Shown here piece after piece: positions 8,268 through 16,321 of a DNA stretch of 64,000 nt. The translations under genes were made by a program, and so were the position numbers. The notes under the pieces were generated by a model. That model saw nothing but the letters and a program-made list of their open reading frames with translations, did no database searches and was not told the DNA's origin. Numbering within the stretch: the stretch's first letter is position 1; each line of letters opens with the position of its first letter. The DNA is from a virus, in the IMG/VR virus record IMGVR_UViG_3300033146_000616, positions 1-64,000 of that record; one strand, given 5' to 3'.

Positions 8268-8290
8268 TAGAAATTAGCAGTTACTAAAGA

Positions 8291-9766
8291 TTAGTAAAGG
8301 CTTGAACCAGCAATACTTGAACCAGTAAAGTCAGCCATGAAACGACGGTAATAATGTTTCGCACCGAACAAGTTCTCAATCATAGCATAACGAGTCATGA
8401 AACCAATTTTAGGTTGGAAAGAGTTAGGATCAACAACTTTCTGAACCATCAATGGAACATAAGGACAATAAACAAGACCAGTATCAAAAGCGCCTGGACC
8501 TTTGTAACCAACAGTGATATAATCAATCATTGCGAATGTATCAACATAAACAGTGAAACGACCATCAAGAACACCAACTTTAGAAACACCAGTTCCAGCG
8601 GTAACAGTACCAGGAACAGCAGAATACATAAAGCTTGAAAGTGTTTCAAGAGCAGTAGCAACGTTAGTAGAACAAACGATGAAGTTACCAGCACCACGAC
8701 GAGTAGTCAATGCGATAGTGTTAGCTTCTTTAACGATACGAGTATAAAGGGTACGGAATTTTTCTTGTTCCCAACGACCATCAGAAACGTTAGAACCACC
8801 AGCTACTGGAGTACCAGCAGTAAGACCATAAACCCAAGGATTTAGTCCGGAAGTAGCAATAAAGTTCATCTTGTCGATCAACTCACGGTCAATTTCGGCA
8901 CCAACTTCATATTCAATGATGTTGATAAGTTCTTGTTCAGCATTAAGGCCATGAACAGCTTTAAGGTCTTGAGCAAGTTCCATAGAATATTCTGCTTTTA
9001 GTTTACGAGTTTGTGCTTCGGCTGCCACACGCTCAAGACTCATTTTCATAGTCTTCATAGCATTAGCACGTTGATCGTAAGTACCAGCGCCAGCTAGTGC
9101 TTCACCATCTTGAGTGGTATACTTAGTAGCGTACTCTTTGAAGATAACGTTAAATCCAGCTTCGTTACCGAGAGCTAAAGAAACTTTTTCAGAAGCGGCA
9201 CCAGCAATAATAACAGTTCCACCAGAAGTAGGAACAACAGCACCAGCAAGGTTAACTAGAATACGGCCAGGCTCACTATAAACAACTTCAGCATCGTCAT
9301 TACCAGAACCGTCAAATTGAACCATATCACCAACAGCGGCTAGAGTTGGAGCAACACCATAAACTTCTTGAAGCACGATAGCCCAAGATTTGAATCCAGC
9401 AGGGTTAGCAGATTCGCCACGGTTTAGACCAGCTTGTTCAAAAGGAGCGGTATAAGGGCGAGCTTCATTTTCAGCACCAGCACCATAACGGAAACGGATA
9501 GCATAAGCATAACCAGTAGGACCGTTAAGAGGTTGAACACCGACAAGATCGTTAGCTAATAGGCCAGGAAATACACGGCGAACAGCAGGAACTAAGATTG
9601 GGAAGAATGGAGCCATATCTCCGGTATTATTTTGTTCTTCTTGAAGAACATATTCTTCCTGATTTTCAAGAACTTGTGCCATTGCTTCGGCTTCTTGAAC
9701 AGGCTTTAGTTTACTACCAGTAGCGGCAATAACATCATCCCATTTTTCGAGTAAGATTTTAGACAT
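8291..9766 (-). CDS. gp23: Major capsid protein gp23
   Basis: 491 aa (T4 gp23 521 aa). After an N-terminal peptide the T4-like core begins at MAPFFPILVPAVRRVFPGLLANDLVGVQPLNGPTG, and YRRFMADFTGSSIAGSSLY closes the protein. The N-terminal peptide is probably removed by the gp21 protease. A candidate I/L-x-E site is VLQE near residue 42, just before the core; T4 removes 65 residues. It follows the scaffold gene by 19 nt with no promoter between, and it ends at a strong terminator. It forms the capsid hexamers. Confidence 0.96.
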   Translation of the reverse strand: MSKILLEKWDDVIAATGSKLKPVQEAEAMAQVLENQEEYVLQEEQNNTGDMAPFFPILVPAVRRVFPGLLANDLVGVQPLNGPTGYAYAIRFRYGAGAENEARPYTAPFEQAGLNRGESANPAGFKSWAIVLQEVYGVAPTLAAVGDMVQFDGSGNDDAEVVYSEPGRILVNLAGAVVPTSGGTVIIAGAASEKVSLALGNEAGFNVIFKEYATKYTTQDGEALAGAGTYDQRANAMKTMKMSLERVAAEAQTRKLKAEYSMELAQDLKAVHGLNAEQELINIIEYEVGAEIDRELIDKMNFIATSGLNPWVYGLTAGTPVAGGSNVSDGRWEQEKFRTLYTRIVKEANTIALTTRRGAGNFIVCSTNVATALETLSSFMYSAVPGTVTAGTGVSKVGVLDGRFTVYVDTFAMIDYITVGYKGPGAFDTGLVYCPYVPLMVQKVVDPNSFQPKIGFMTRYAMIENLFGAKHYYRRFMADFTGSSIAGSSLY

Positions 9767-9785
9767 TTTTGTTTCTCCTATTAAA

Positions 9786-10478
9786 TTAGACTAATTGAGT
9801 AATGTAATTAGACATTCTGGTTGGTGTTTTGTTATCTTCTTCTTCGATGATAACTTCTTCTTCTTCATCAAGACGGTCAGTGTCGATATCTTTATTGTCA
9901 ACAACAGCAATCGACTCACCTAAAACAGTAAGTTTAGCTTTGAAGTCTTCTGCGTCACCATTAAAGGTAATTGTTTTAGCAACTTCACGGAATTTTTCTT
10001 GATCGGATTCAATTTCGAATCCTTGAACGATTGATTCAACAATTTTCTCAGATTGAAGAGCAACAATATCTTTACGAGCTTGTATTAGTTCTTCTGTTTG
10101 GGAATTAAGAGTTGATTTAGCTTCATCAAGTTCATCTTCGTTAGAGATTGAATCATCGGACAATTTCATATTGAAATCATTAACGATACCTTCAAAAACT
10201 CCAAGAACTTTTTCGGCTGTTTGAACTTTAACTACATTTTCGATCTGTTGCTCATTTTCTTGAGTAAACTCTTCAACGAAGTATGTTAGATATTCGTCTA
10301 ATTTGGTTGTTAGTGTATCTTTGAATTCACTAATTTCCACTCTATTAGATTCATCAAGTTCTGCTTCTTTTGCTTCGATAGCAACGTTAACAGCACTTTC
10401 GAACATAGCAGACATTTCGAGTTTGACCTCATCATTGAGCAGATCTGAATTGATCTTTTCAAAAAGCTGGTCTAGCAT
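9786..10478 (-). CDS. gp22: Prohead scaffold core protein gp22
   Basis: 230 aa (T4 gp22 269 aa). It is acidic and helical throughout, starting MLDQLFEKINSDLLNDEVKLEMSAMFESAV, a typical gp22 N-terminus. The C-terminus keeps a short basic/aromatic tail after an acidic run (DEEEEVIIEEED). The scaffold drives gp23 assembly and is destroyed by gp21. The order 21-22-23 in the direction of transcription is the T4 order. Confidence 0.9.
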   Translation of the reverse strand: MLDQLFEKINSDLLNDEVKLEMSAMFESAVNVAIEAKEAELDESNRVEISEFKDTLTTKLDEYLTYFVEEFTQENEQQIENVVKVQTAEKVLGVFEGIVNDFNMKLSDDSISNEDELDEAKSTLNSQTEELIQARKDIVALQSEKIVESIVQGFEIESDQEKFREVAKTITFNGDAEDFKAKLTVLGESIAVVDNKDIDTDRLDEEEEVIIEEEDNKTPTRMSNYITQLV

Positions 10479-10542
10479 GATGTGTTCTCCTTAGCTTGTG
10501 TTAAATTGGATTAAATAACCCATAATTACTTATAACTAAAAT

Positions 10543-10550
10543 TATTTATA
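10543..10550 (-). promoter_or_regulatory. Late promoter TATAAATA for gp22-gp23
   Basis: Exact late box 65 nt upstream of the gp22 start. It is the only promoter seen for the capsid pair. Confidence 0.8.
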
Positions 10551-10577
10551 ACTTTAGTCAAAATATGCGATTTTATG

Positions 10578-10853
10578 TTAATCTTCTTTTTTCTCGAACG
10601 GATTTTTCTTCTTCTTTTTCTTGTCTTTACCTTCGTCATCAGCATCATCAGCATCTTCAGAGTCAGTTTTTTCTTCCGAATCAGCATCATCGTCTTTATC
10701 GAATGGATTTTTCTTCTTCTTTTTCTTGTCTTTACCTTCATCAGAATCAGAATCTTTTTTCTTCTTGAATTGCTCAGGAACTTCACCCTCAAGAATATCC
10801 TTGAGTTCAACAGTACCTTCTAACAAACCTACATACATTTGTGATTTATCCAT
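10578..10853 (-). CDS. Highly charged small prohead core-like protein
   Basis: 91 aa. After MDKSQMYVGLLEGTVELKDILEG it becomes almost only Lys, Asp, Glu and Ser, with a repeated unit (D/E)EGKDKKKKKKNPF(D/E)K. The DNA encoding that unit is a near-perfect 40-bp direct repeat. It sits between gp21 and gp22, where T4 has the small charged core proteins gp67/gp68, so an internal core role is likely. Sequence similarity to those is not demonstrable by eye. Confidence 0.7.
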   Translation of the reverse strand: MDKSQMYVGLLEGTVELKDILEGEVPEQFKKKKDSDSDEGKDKKKKKKNPFDKDDDADSEEKTDSEDADDADDEGKDKKKKKKNPFEKKED

Positions 10854-10895
10854 AATAATCTCCTATTGATTATATTTGTGTTTTGTTAATGTATT

Positions 10896-11444
10896 TTATA
10901 CTACATCATTATCCATAAAATAGTCTAAGTTCTTATCTTTACCTTTTAACTTAGCATATAACTCGCTTTTCTTGAAAAGCTTCGGATATGATTTTTGATT
11001 AGCTATTGCTTCTTTTTCCCACGGTAAGTTTTTATAAATATTCCAATCATCAGATGTGAATTTAGAATATTCATCTACACTAATAAAATTTTTGTTCTTC
11101 CAAGTAACATACTTTATCTTGTCTTTATCAAAACCATAATTTAACCGCTTATCCATCACCTGAACAATATGTGTAAACTCATGTGCTAATGAATTCAAAA
11201 CACGAAAAATATTGTTTTCTACTACAATCTTATATTTCTTGTTAGCGATACCCACTATATCAATATAACCAAATTTGGTATTCTTCACATTCATTTTTCT
11301 AAATGATACAGATATATCAATATTTGTATTGAATTCCTTTTGGAGAAATTCCATATATGTCTTGTATAAAAGTCGCTCGTAGGGTTTTAATTTAGTACTA
11401 GACTTAAATTTGCCCTCATATAGGAATTCTCCAAAAGATTTCAT
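10896..11444 (-). CDS. Putative capsid-targeted HExxH metalloprotease
   Basis: 182 aa. The first 12 residues, MKSFGEFLYEGK, match the T4 capsid-targeting leader (MKTYQEFIAE), with a gp21-type L-x-E site. The body has LNSLAHEFTHIVQVMDK near residue 90, a zinc-protease HExxH, and a downstream PWEKEAIA that could supply the third ligand (gluzincin-like). The stop overlaps no gene, and the start shares one base with the upstream stop at 11444. Inference: a protease packaged in the head and delivered to the host. Substrate unknown. Confidence 0.75.
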   Translation of the reverse strand: MKSFGEFLYEGKFKSSTKLKPYERLLYKTYMEFLQKEFNTNIDISVSFRKMNVKNTKFGYIDIVGIANKKYKIVVENNIFRVLNSLAHEFTHIVQVMDKRLNYGFDKDKIKYVTWKNKNFISVDEYSKFTSDDWNIYKNLPWEKEAIANQKSYPKLFKKSELYAKLKGKDKNLDYFMDNDVV

Positions 11445-11725
11445 TATATTACAGTAAGTATAGCGTCTAGTTCATGTTTAGATAGACCATTTTTAACGAT
11501 TTCGTCAATCATTAAAGTGATAGAATAAGGAACTTGAACAGATTTCTTTTTACCAGATCTAAATTCAATACGCATTAAAGGATTACCATTAGTGTCTTTA
11601 CCGAAAGCTAAAATCAAAAAAGACTTATTTCCAGCTTCAATATGTTTTGGTTCTTTCAATACATACATTTTACCTTTTTTGTTATATGCTTTTGCTTCTG
11701 TTATGATTTCAAGAAATGATTTCAT
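11444..11725 (-). CDS. Small capsid-targeted protein, function unknown
   Basis: 93 aa starting MKSFLEIITEAKAYNK, again the capsid-targeting leader with an I-x-E site after residue 10. The remainder is a small beta-rich domain (MYVLKEPKHIEAGNKSFLIL) with no recognised family. It lies 3 nt after gp21 in transcription order and overlaps the next leader-bearing gene by one base. Confidence 0.75.
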   Translation of the reverse strand: MKSFLEIITEAKAYNKKGKMYVLKEPKHIEAGNKSFLILAFGKDTNGNPLMRIEFRSGKKKSVQVPYSITLMIDEIVKNGLSKHELDAILTVI

Positions 11726-11728
11726 GAT

Positions 11729-12403
11729 TTAACCCTTGCTTGCTAATATGTTCAAGAAATCTTCAAAGACTTTCTTGGTAGCATTCAAAATATCTTCCTT
11801 AGCATATTCGTCAAGCTTCTCTTTTAGTTGTTCAATTTCTTTTTCAACTAAAATGCCATTCTCCATAACCCACTCTGTTTGTGATTCAAGAATGCCATTA
11901 ACAAACGCATCTTTAGCAGAAGGATCAGCAACAATATCTACAGTCAACAAACGGAAGTCATTTTGAACGATTGAATCTTTCAAAGTTCCAACACCTCTAG
12001 TAGAAACACCAAGTTTAACACCAGCCTCGATTAACGACTTAGCAATTTTACCCATTGGTGTATCCATAACTAAAGATTTACCAATACCGTGTTTACCGTC
12101 CATTTTCAATTCTTTAATCAAATGCGATACACGGTCTAAGTTAATTTCTGTAGTGGAAGGATGGCCAAGTTCGCCCATAGCTCTATTGGTAGCGATATGA
12201 GATTTGGTATATTTTTGAACTTGTGATTCCAAAACGGCATGAGGATAAATTCGTCCATTACCATTTTTAGTATCTGCTGAGAGGTAAGGTCCAGAGATAT
12301 AATAATTCTTTTGTGATTTACCTTCTTCTAATGTTTCTTCTTCGATGATTTGGTTATCAATAGATTCCAGATCACAATCTTCTGTTATAATAATTTGTGA
12401 CAT
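11729..12403 (-). CDS. gp21: Prohead maturation protease gp21
   Basis: About 224 aa from the ATG at 12403 (MSQIIITEDCD). This start is chosen because it has the ribosome site AAAGGATAACATT and lies after the previous gene's stop; an in-frame ATG at 12424 is less likely. Conserved U9/S77-type features are seen: GPYLSADTKNGNGRIYP, the histidine motif GELGHPST, the serine motif VSTRGVGTL, and DIVADPSAKDAFVNG. It cleaves head proteins after I/L-x-E, degrades the scaffold and should trim the leaders of neighbouring proteins. Confidence 0.93.
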   Translation of the reverse strand: MSQIIITEDCDLESIDNQIIEEETLEEGKSQKNYYISGPYLSADTKNGNGRIYPHAVLESQVQKYTKSHIATNRAMGELGHPSTTEINLDRVSHLIKELKMDGKHGIGKSLVMDTPMGKIAKSLIEAGVKLGVSTRGVGTLKDSIVQNDFRLLTVDIVADPSAKDAFVNGILESQTEWVMENGILVEKEIEQLKEKLDEYAKEDILNATKKVFEDFLNILASKG

Positions 12404-12407
12404 AATG

Positions 12408-12968
12408 TTATCCTTTATTGTCAATTTTGTTGATTTTCAATTTATTGTTAATAACACAATAAAAGCCTGATATTTTTTCGTATGTTCCATGAATATTTGG
12501 TAGAGTTTTATTCCATATATCTACAAAATTAACTACACCAAATGTTTCTGCCATAGTGATTTGAAAATTTCTAACTTCTTCATTCATCATAAAACCAGTA
12601 AACTCTTTTAAATTAGAACTATTAATTTCGCTCATATCAGTAATATAAACATAATCCGACATTAGAAAGAACATTGCTTCTTTATCTTTTTTGTGTAGAT
12701 GTGTTATTATCTTTAGTATCTTCGGTAATGATATTTCTTGATCAATTGTATTTCTAGAATTAATAAATTTGGATTTATCTAATTCAACGCTTACTATATC
12801 TTTGCCGTATGTTTTGGCTGTTTTCAAATCCCCAAAATAAATACCAATACCTTCTTGATTGTTTCCGTTATTCATCAATTTAGGATCTAACTTAGTACTT
12901 TTAAAATTATCGCCATGATATAATAAAATATTTTTAGCTTCATTTAGATATTCTGAGAATGATTTCAT
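12408..12968 (-). CDS. Putative capsid-targeted ADP-ribosyltransferase
   Basis: 186 aa. The leader MKSFSEYLNEAKN is followed at once by ILLYHGDNF, then GIGIYFGDLKTAKTYGKDIVSVELD. The lYHG ... G.GIYF ... A..YG pattern is that of ART-fold (PARP/toxin-like) ADP-ribosyltransferases. A catalytic Glu cannot be assigned by eye. In T4 the packaged Alt enzyme ADP-ribosylates host RNA polymerase; this protein is much smaller and not obviously an Alt homologue. It overlaps the upstream gene by 4 nt. Confidence 0.65.
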   Translation of the reverse strand: MKSFSEYLNEAKNILLYHGDNFKSTKLDPKLMNNGNNQEGIGIYFGDLKTAKTYGKDIVSVELDKSKFINSRNTIDQEISLPKILKIITHLHKKDKEAMFFLMSDYVYITDMSEINSSNLKEFTGFMMNEEVRNFQITMAETFGVVNFVDIWNKTLPNIHGTYEKISGFYCVINNKLKINKIDNKG

Positions 12969-13441
12969 ACGTTTCCTTCATACCATTTAGGTGTTTTTTT
13001 ATCTAATGGAGACAGACGAAACATAGAATTCTTTTTAACTGAAAATTTAACGTTCCATTTTGAAATATCTTTATTAAAATCTGAGTTAGAAAACATACCT
13101 GACATATTATCTACATGTTTAGGATTCCATTTAGATATATCTGAATTAAAAACTGAGTCTACAAACATATCTTCCATAGTTTCAACATTAGAGACATTCC
13201 ATTTGGAAATATTCCCTTTGAATGCTGAGTTAGAAAACATACCTTCCATATTAGTGACTTTTGATACATTCCATTTAGATATATCTTTATTAAAGTCTGA
13301 GTCTTTAAATAAATAACTCATATCTTTAACATTAGAAACATCTAATTTTGATAAATCGGCATTAGAGGCAATTAAGTCATCAAGTTCTTCCCTATCGACT
13401 TTTTTCGCTTCGAACATAAATTCTTGGAATGATTTCAACAT
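12965..13441 (-). CDS. Capsid-targeted BspA/DUF285-like repeat protein
   Basis: 158 aa. Leader LKSFQEFMFEAKK, then four to five copies of a roughly 25-residue repeat whose core is DISKWNVSKVTNMEGMFSNS, varying slightly each time. This is the BspA-like/DUF285 repeat usually found in bacterial surface proteins. The ATG at 13441 may be preceded by no better start. A surface-protein repeat behind a capsid-targeting leader is unexpected. A protein-binding decoy or effector role is only a guess. Confidence 0.78.
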   Translation of the reverse strand: MLKSFQEFMFEAKKVDREELDDLIASNADLSKLDVSNVKDMSYLFKDSDFNKDISKWNVSKVTNMEGMFSNSAFKGNISKWNVSNVETMEDMFVDSVFNSDISKWNPKHVDNMSGMFSNSDFNKDISKWNVKFSVKKNSMFRLSPLDKKTPKWYEGNV

Positions 13442-13450
13442 TATTAGTCC

Positions 13451-13783
13451 TTAATCTTCAGGTTGTTCTTCGTCTTCGATTTCTTCAGGTGTAGATTCAT
13501 CATCGGAGTCAATTGGTTCATCTTCAATGTCATCTTCAATGTCGTCTTCAATGTCGTCTTCAATGTCGTCATCGAATTGCTCTTCTTCTGGGTCTTGATG
13601 ATCTTGTTCTTTCGGTTCGACATATTCTGGATTAAAAATTTTATTTGCTTTAATAGCTGAAAGTGAAACAATTTTATCTCTAAATCTATCTTCCAAGGCT
13701 GTTCCTATAACGTCTTGGAAAGATGAAAAATCTTTATCTGCGGCGGCAATAATTGCTTTTGATAGTTCTGTTTGGTCTGGCAT
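13451..13783 (-). CDS. Acidic prohead core-like protein
   Basis: 110 aa. The N-terminal 45 residues (ELSKAIIAAADKDFSSFQDVIGTALEDRFRDK) are helical, like small T4-type core proteins. The C-terminal half is strongly acidic with five tandem DDIED units encoded by a 12-bp DNA repeat. It is placed just upstream of the leader-bearing genes and gp21, where T4 encodes gp67/gp68. Confidence 0.7.
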   Translation of the reverse strand: MPDQTELSKAIIAAADKDFSSFQDVIGTALEDRFRDKIVSLSAIKANKIFNPEYVEPKEQDHQDPEEEQFDDDIEDDIEDDIEDDIEDEPIDSDDESTPEEIEDEEQPED

Positions 13784-13822
13784 TTGGTACTCCTTTTAGT
13801 TGTTTAGTTAGTTATGTATTAT

Positions 13823-13830
13823 TATTTATA
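13823..13830 (-). promoter_or_regulatory. Late promoter TATAAATA for the core/protease cluster
   Basis: Exact late box 40 nt upstream of the acidic core gene; the following genes to 10.6 kb are closely packed and probably read from it. Confidence 0.78.
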
Positions 13831-13833
13831 ATT

Positions 13834-14553
13834 TTAAAAATCTAATATTCTTTTACAGTTAAATATAGCATAACATGGGTCAACTGAAGCTGTCCCATCC
13901 AATTTCAATAACGGAGTATCATTAACCAATGATACTGTTATCTTCTCACCTAATTGTGACGATAACTGAAGTTTAGAGAAATTGTTAGTATCTGAATCAG
14001 CATATCTAAATCGTACTTCAATCATCTTACCGTTAAATAAATTGTCTTGTGAAAATTCAACTGTAAACCATGGAGAGTTAGATTGTAGTAATAATTGTTG
14101 AATAGAATAATAGGATTGGGAAATCGCAGGAACAAGACCACCATAAGCAGGTATATTCTTCCATACAGTAAATGTTAATGGATTATTAAATAAATCAACA
14201 TCGCTTGAAAATCTAGTGACGATTGACGTAACTATCAATTTATATCCATCATAAGGTTTACAAGTAAAGATAGATGAAGATTCTTCTCCAGCGGCAGGCC
14301 AATCTGCTGTAGCCGCAAAATCATGAGAAGCAATCATTAGAGACTCAGGAATAATAGGTTCATTCATTTTGGTAAATAAATGTTTATATTCAGATGGATC
14401 AGGAACGAATGATTTTAATATAAACCCTTCACCAGTATTACAATAGAAGTATAATTTATTGTGCTCATATCCCATGAAGATTTCTAAATTTTTAGTTGAA
14501 CGATATTTCAACAGTTTTGATGTTGTTGTTTCAACTGTAGTAAAATTACTCAT
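13834..14553 (-). CDS. Probable virion structural protein, unknown family
   Basis: 239 aa, beta-rich, no signal peptide. Starts MSNFTTVETTTSKLLKY and ends with VDPCYAIFNCKRILDF. No family recognised. It is the last of five closely spaced genes after the collagen-like protein, which suggests a fibre or decoration component made late. Confidence 0.7.
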   Translation of the reverse strand: MSNFTTVETTTSKLLKYRSTKNLEIFMGYEHNKLYFYCNTGEGFILKSFVPDPSEYKHLFTKMNEPIIPESLMIASHDFAATADWPAAGEESSSIFTCKPYDGYKLIVTSIVTRFSSDVDLFNNPLTFTVWKNIPAYGGLVPAISQSYYSIQQLLLQSNSPWFTVEFSQDNLFNGKMIEVRFRYADSDTNNFSKLQLSSQLGEKITVSLVNDTPLLKLDGTASVDPCYAIFNCKRILDF

Positions 14554-14556
14554 TAT

Positions 14557-15966
14557 TTAATCTCCAATTTTTTCATAATGGAATCTCGGATTAACATATA
14601 ATATCGAAGCTTCTGATGTTTGTGAATCTTGATAATATACATACAAATGCGAATCTTTATCCACTATAATATTCTCAGGCTTTGAATAATCATATTCAAT
14701 TTCGATTTTATTTGAAGCGTCAAATGTATAAATACCTAAGAATTTCTCCACCTCAAATGTGTCCGAATTAATCAACAATAAATTGATATTAGATTTAGGA
14801 GAATGAACGTCCTGTCTAATAGTTAATTTCTTCAACTTAGAATCACTAAATGTACTTACCATAAACGCTAATGACTTGTTCAATGCTTCTATAGAATTCC
14901 CATTAACATTATATAAATCTCCAGAAGCAAACTTCTTTGTTGATGAACCATAAAATGTTATCGAACCTTTATCAGGCTTCTTAATGTATAATCCATAATA
15001 ATCCCCTTGTATTAACTTCCAATCGTTACGTTTAGCACCATATTGTAGTTTACAAGGAGTTATGCGTTTATTGTCATTTTGGATAACAAATTTTTGAAAA
15101 TCTTTGTTATTGTCAAGTGTTACTTTAGAATTTGGTGAAAAGTTAATACTTGAACCTAAATGTATCAATTCAACATTAGATGAGATATGTGTGTTATCTA
15201 CATTTTTGATGATATGTAGGTTGTCCAAATAACACCAATGCGACCATCCAGATTTTAGATTTTTGAAACAAATTGAATCAATTTTAGACCAGTCAACAAC
15301 ACTCTCATTATAGAATATAGATTTATTGAAATGTTTATTTTCCCATTCCTCATCATCATCAACAGAAAAATCTACTGTAGCAATTTGTCCAATATTGTCA
15401 TGAACTATTAATTGCCATCTGGAATTTGATCCTTCGGCTTCTGATTGCCACATGAAATCTATAGCTGATAATGTTGACCAATCTTGTGTTGTGGTAAAGG
15501 TATGTTTCATATAATAACCTTCAGCTCTTGAATGGGTAAACATACCTAAACAATAAGAACCACCATATTCTTCCCAATCAACACTCTGTACCCAAATCTT
15601 ATCAGTACAATTAGCCACCCAAGCATCTCTAGCAGAATCATCATTATCTGGATATTCGCAATTATCAATAACAATTCTTTCTTCAGAATCTGGGAAAGAA
15701 CCTTTAGTTAAAAATTTGAGATTGTTAATATTATCGAAATTCGCTTTGAAAACTTGTAAAATACCGTCATCAGTATCATCATGCGATAAAGTGTGAACAA
15801 CAGAATCTTCAACTAATTGAGATATAGCGTAATTTTTTGGTAAGATTTGAAAATACGAATTAGCACCCCGTTCAGGGATAACAAATTCATAATGTTGATC
15901 AGTTAAATATGAATTTGAATTTGCTTCTTCAACAAACGTATCTTCATTGGTTCTTAAAACACCCAT
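14557..15966 (-). CDS. Probable fibre or decoration protein with a jelly-roll-like domain
   Basis: About 469 aa from the ATG at 15966 (MGVLRTNEDTFVEEANS), preferred because of the ribosome site AAGGATTATATA. An in-frame ATG at 16026 lies inside the previous gene. The middle (residues about 110-250) has a pattern of Trp/Asp-rich strands ending CYLDNLHIIK, like carbohydrate-binding jelly-roll domains. No precise family can be named. Virion surface role inferred from context. Confidence 0.72.
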   Translation of the reverse strand: MGVLRTNEDTFVEEANSNSYLTDQHYEFVIPERGANSYFQILPKNYAISQLVEDSVVHTLSHDDTDDGILQVFKANFDNINNLKFLTKGSFPDSEERIVIDNCEYPDNDDSARDAWVANCTDKIWVQSVDWEEYGGSYCLGMFTHSRAEGYYMKHTFTTTQDWSTLSAIDFMWQSEAEGSNSRWQLIVHDNIGQIATVDFSVDDDEEWENKHFNKSIFYNESVVDWSKIDSICFKNLKSGWSHWCYLDNLHIIKNVDNTHISSNVELIHLGSSINFSPNSKVTLDNNKDFQKFVIQNDNKRITPCKLQYGAKRNDWKLIQGDYYGLYIKKPDKGSITFYGSSTKKFASGDLYNVNGNSIEALNKSLAFMVSTFSDSKLKKLTIRQDVHSPKSNINLLLINSDTFEVEKFLGIYTFDASNKIEIEYDYSKPENIIVDKDSHLYVYYQDSQTSEASILYVNPRFHYEKIGD

Positions 15967-15976
15967 TATATAATCC

Positions 15977-16321
15977 TTAAATAGTTGTAAATTCAACACC
16001 AGAAATGTAAATTGATAAATCTGCACGAGATCCTGAAGCGTAAATTCTATCGCCTGTGTTTAATACAATAGACAATCCAGTAAACAATTTTGCTTCTTTA
16101 TCGTTCACTCTAGCGTTCAAAAATACATAATGAGATGAACCTAATGTTTCGCCTTGAGGAACAATAGCAACACTTATATTTCTGTTCGATGTTGTGTGGT
16201 TAGTTAACATCATCTCTTTAATAACAACTTTAGGTTGAGTTACCGTATATAGTAAATCATCATTATTCGCAGTTGTTATGTGAAATTGAGCTATTTTAAT
16301 TGGAGTCGCTGTTAAAGCCAT
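15977..16321 (-). CDS. Small virion-associated protein, 114 aa
   Basis: 114 aa, beta-rich: MALTATPIKIAQFHITTANND at the start and ADLSIYISGVEFTTI at the end. It has the feel of small phage proteins that attach to fibres or capsid (an Ig-like or TNF-like sandwich), but no family is recognised. Start codon shares a base with the preceding stop at 16321. Confidence 0.7.
   Translation of the reverse strand: MALTATPIKIAQFHITTANNDDLLYTVTQPKVVIKEMMLTNHTTSNRNISVAIVPQGETLGSSHYVFLNARVNDKEAKLFTGLSIVLNTGDRIYASGSRADLSIYISGVEFTTI

Noticed and set aside
10526-10823. Alternative open frames over the Lys/Asp-rich core gene on both strands
   Set aside because: Low-complexity repeats open several frames. Only 10578-10853 has a sensible start, ribosome site and unique N-terminal sequence.
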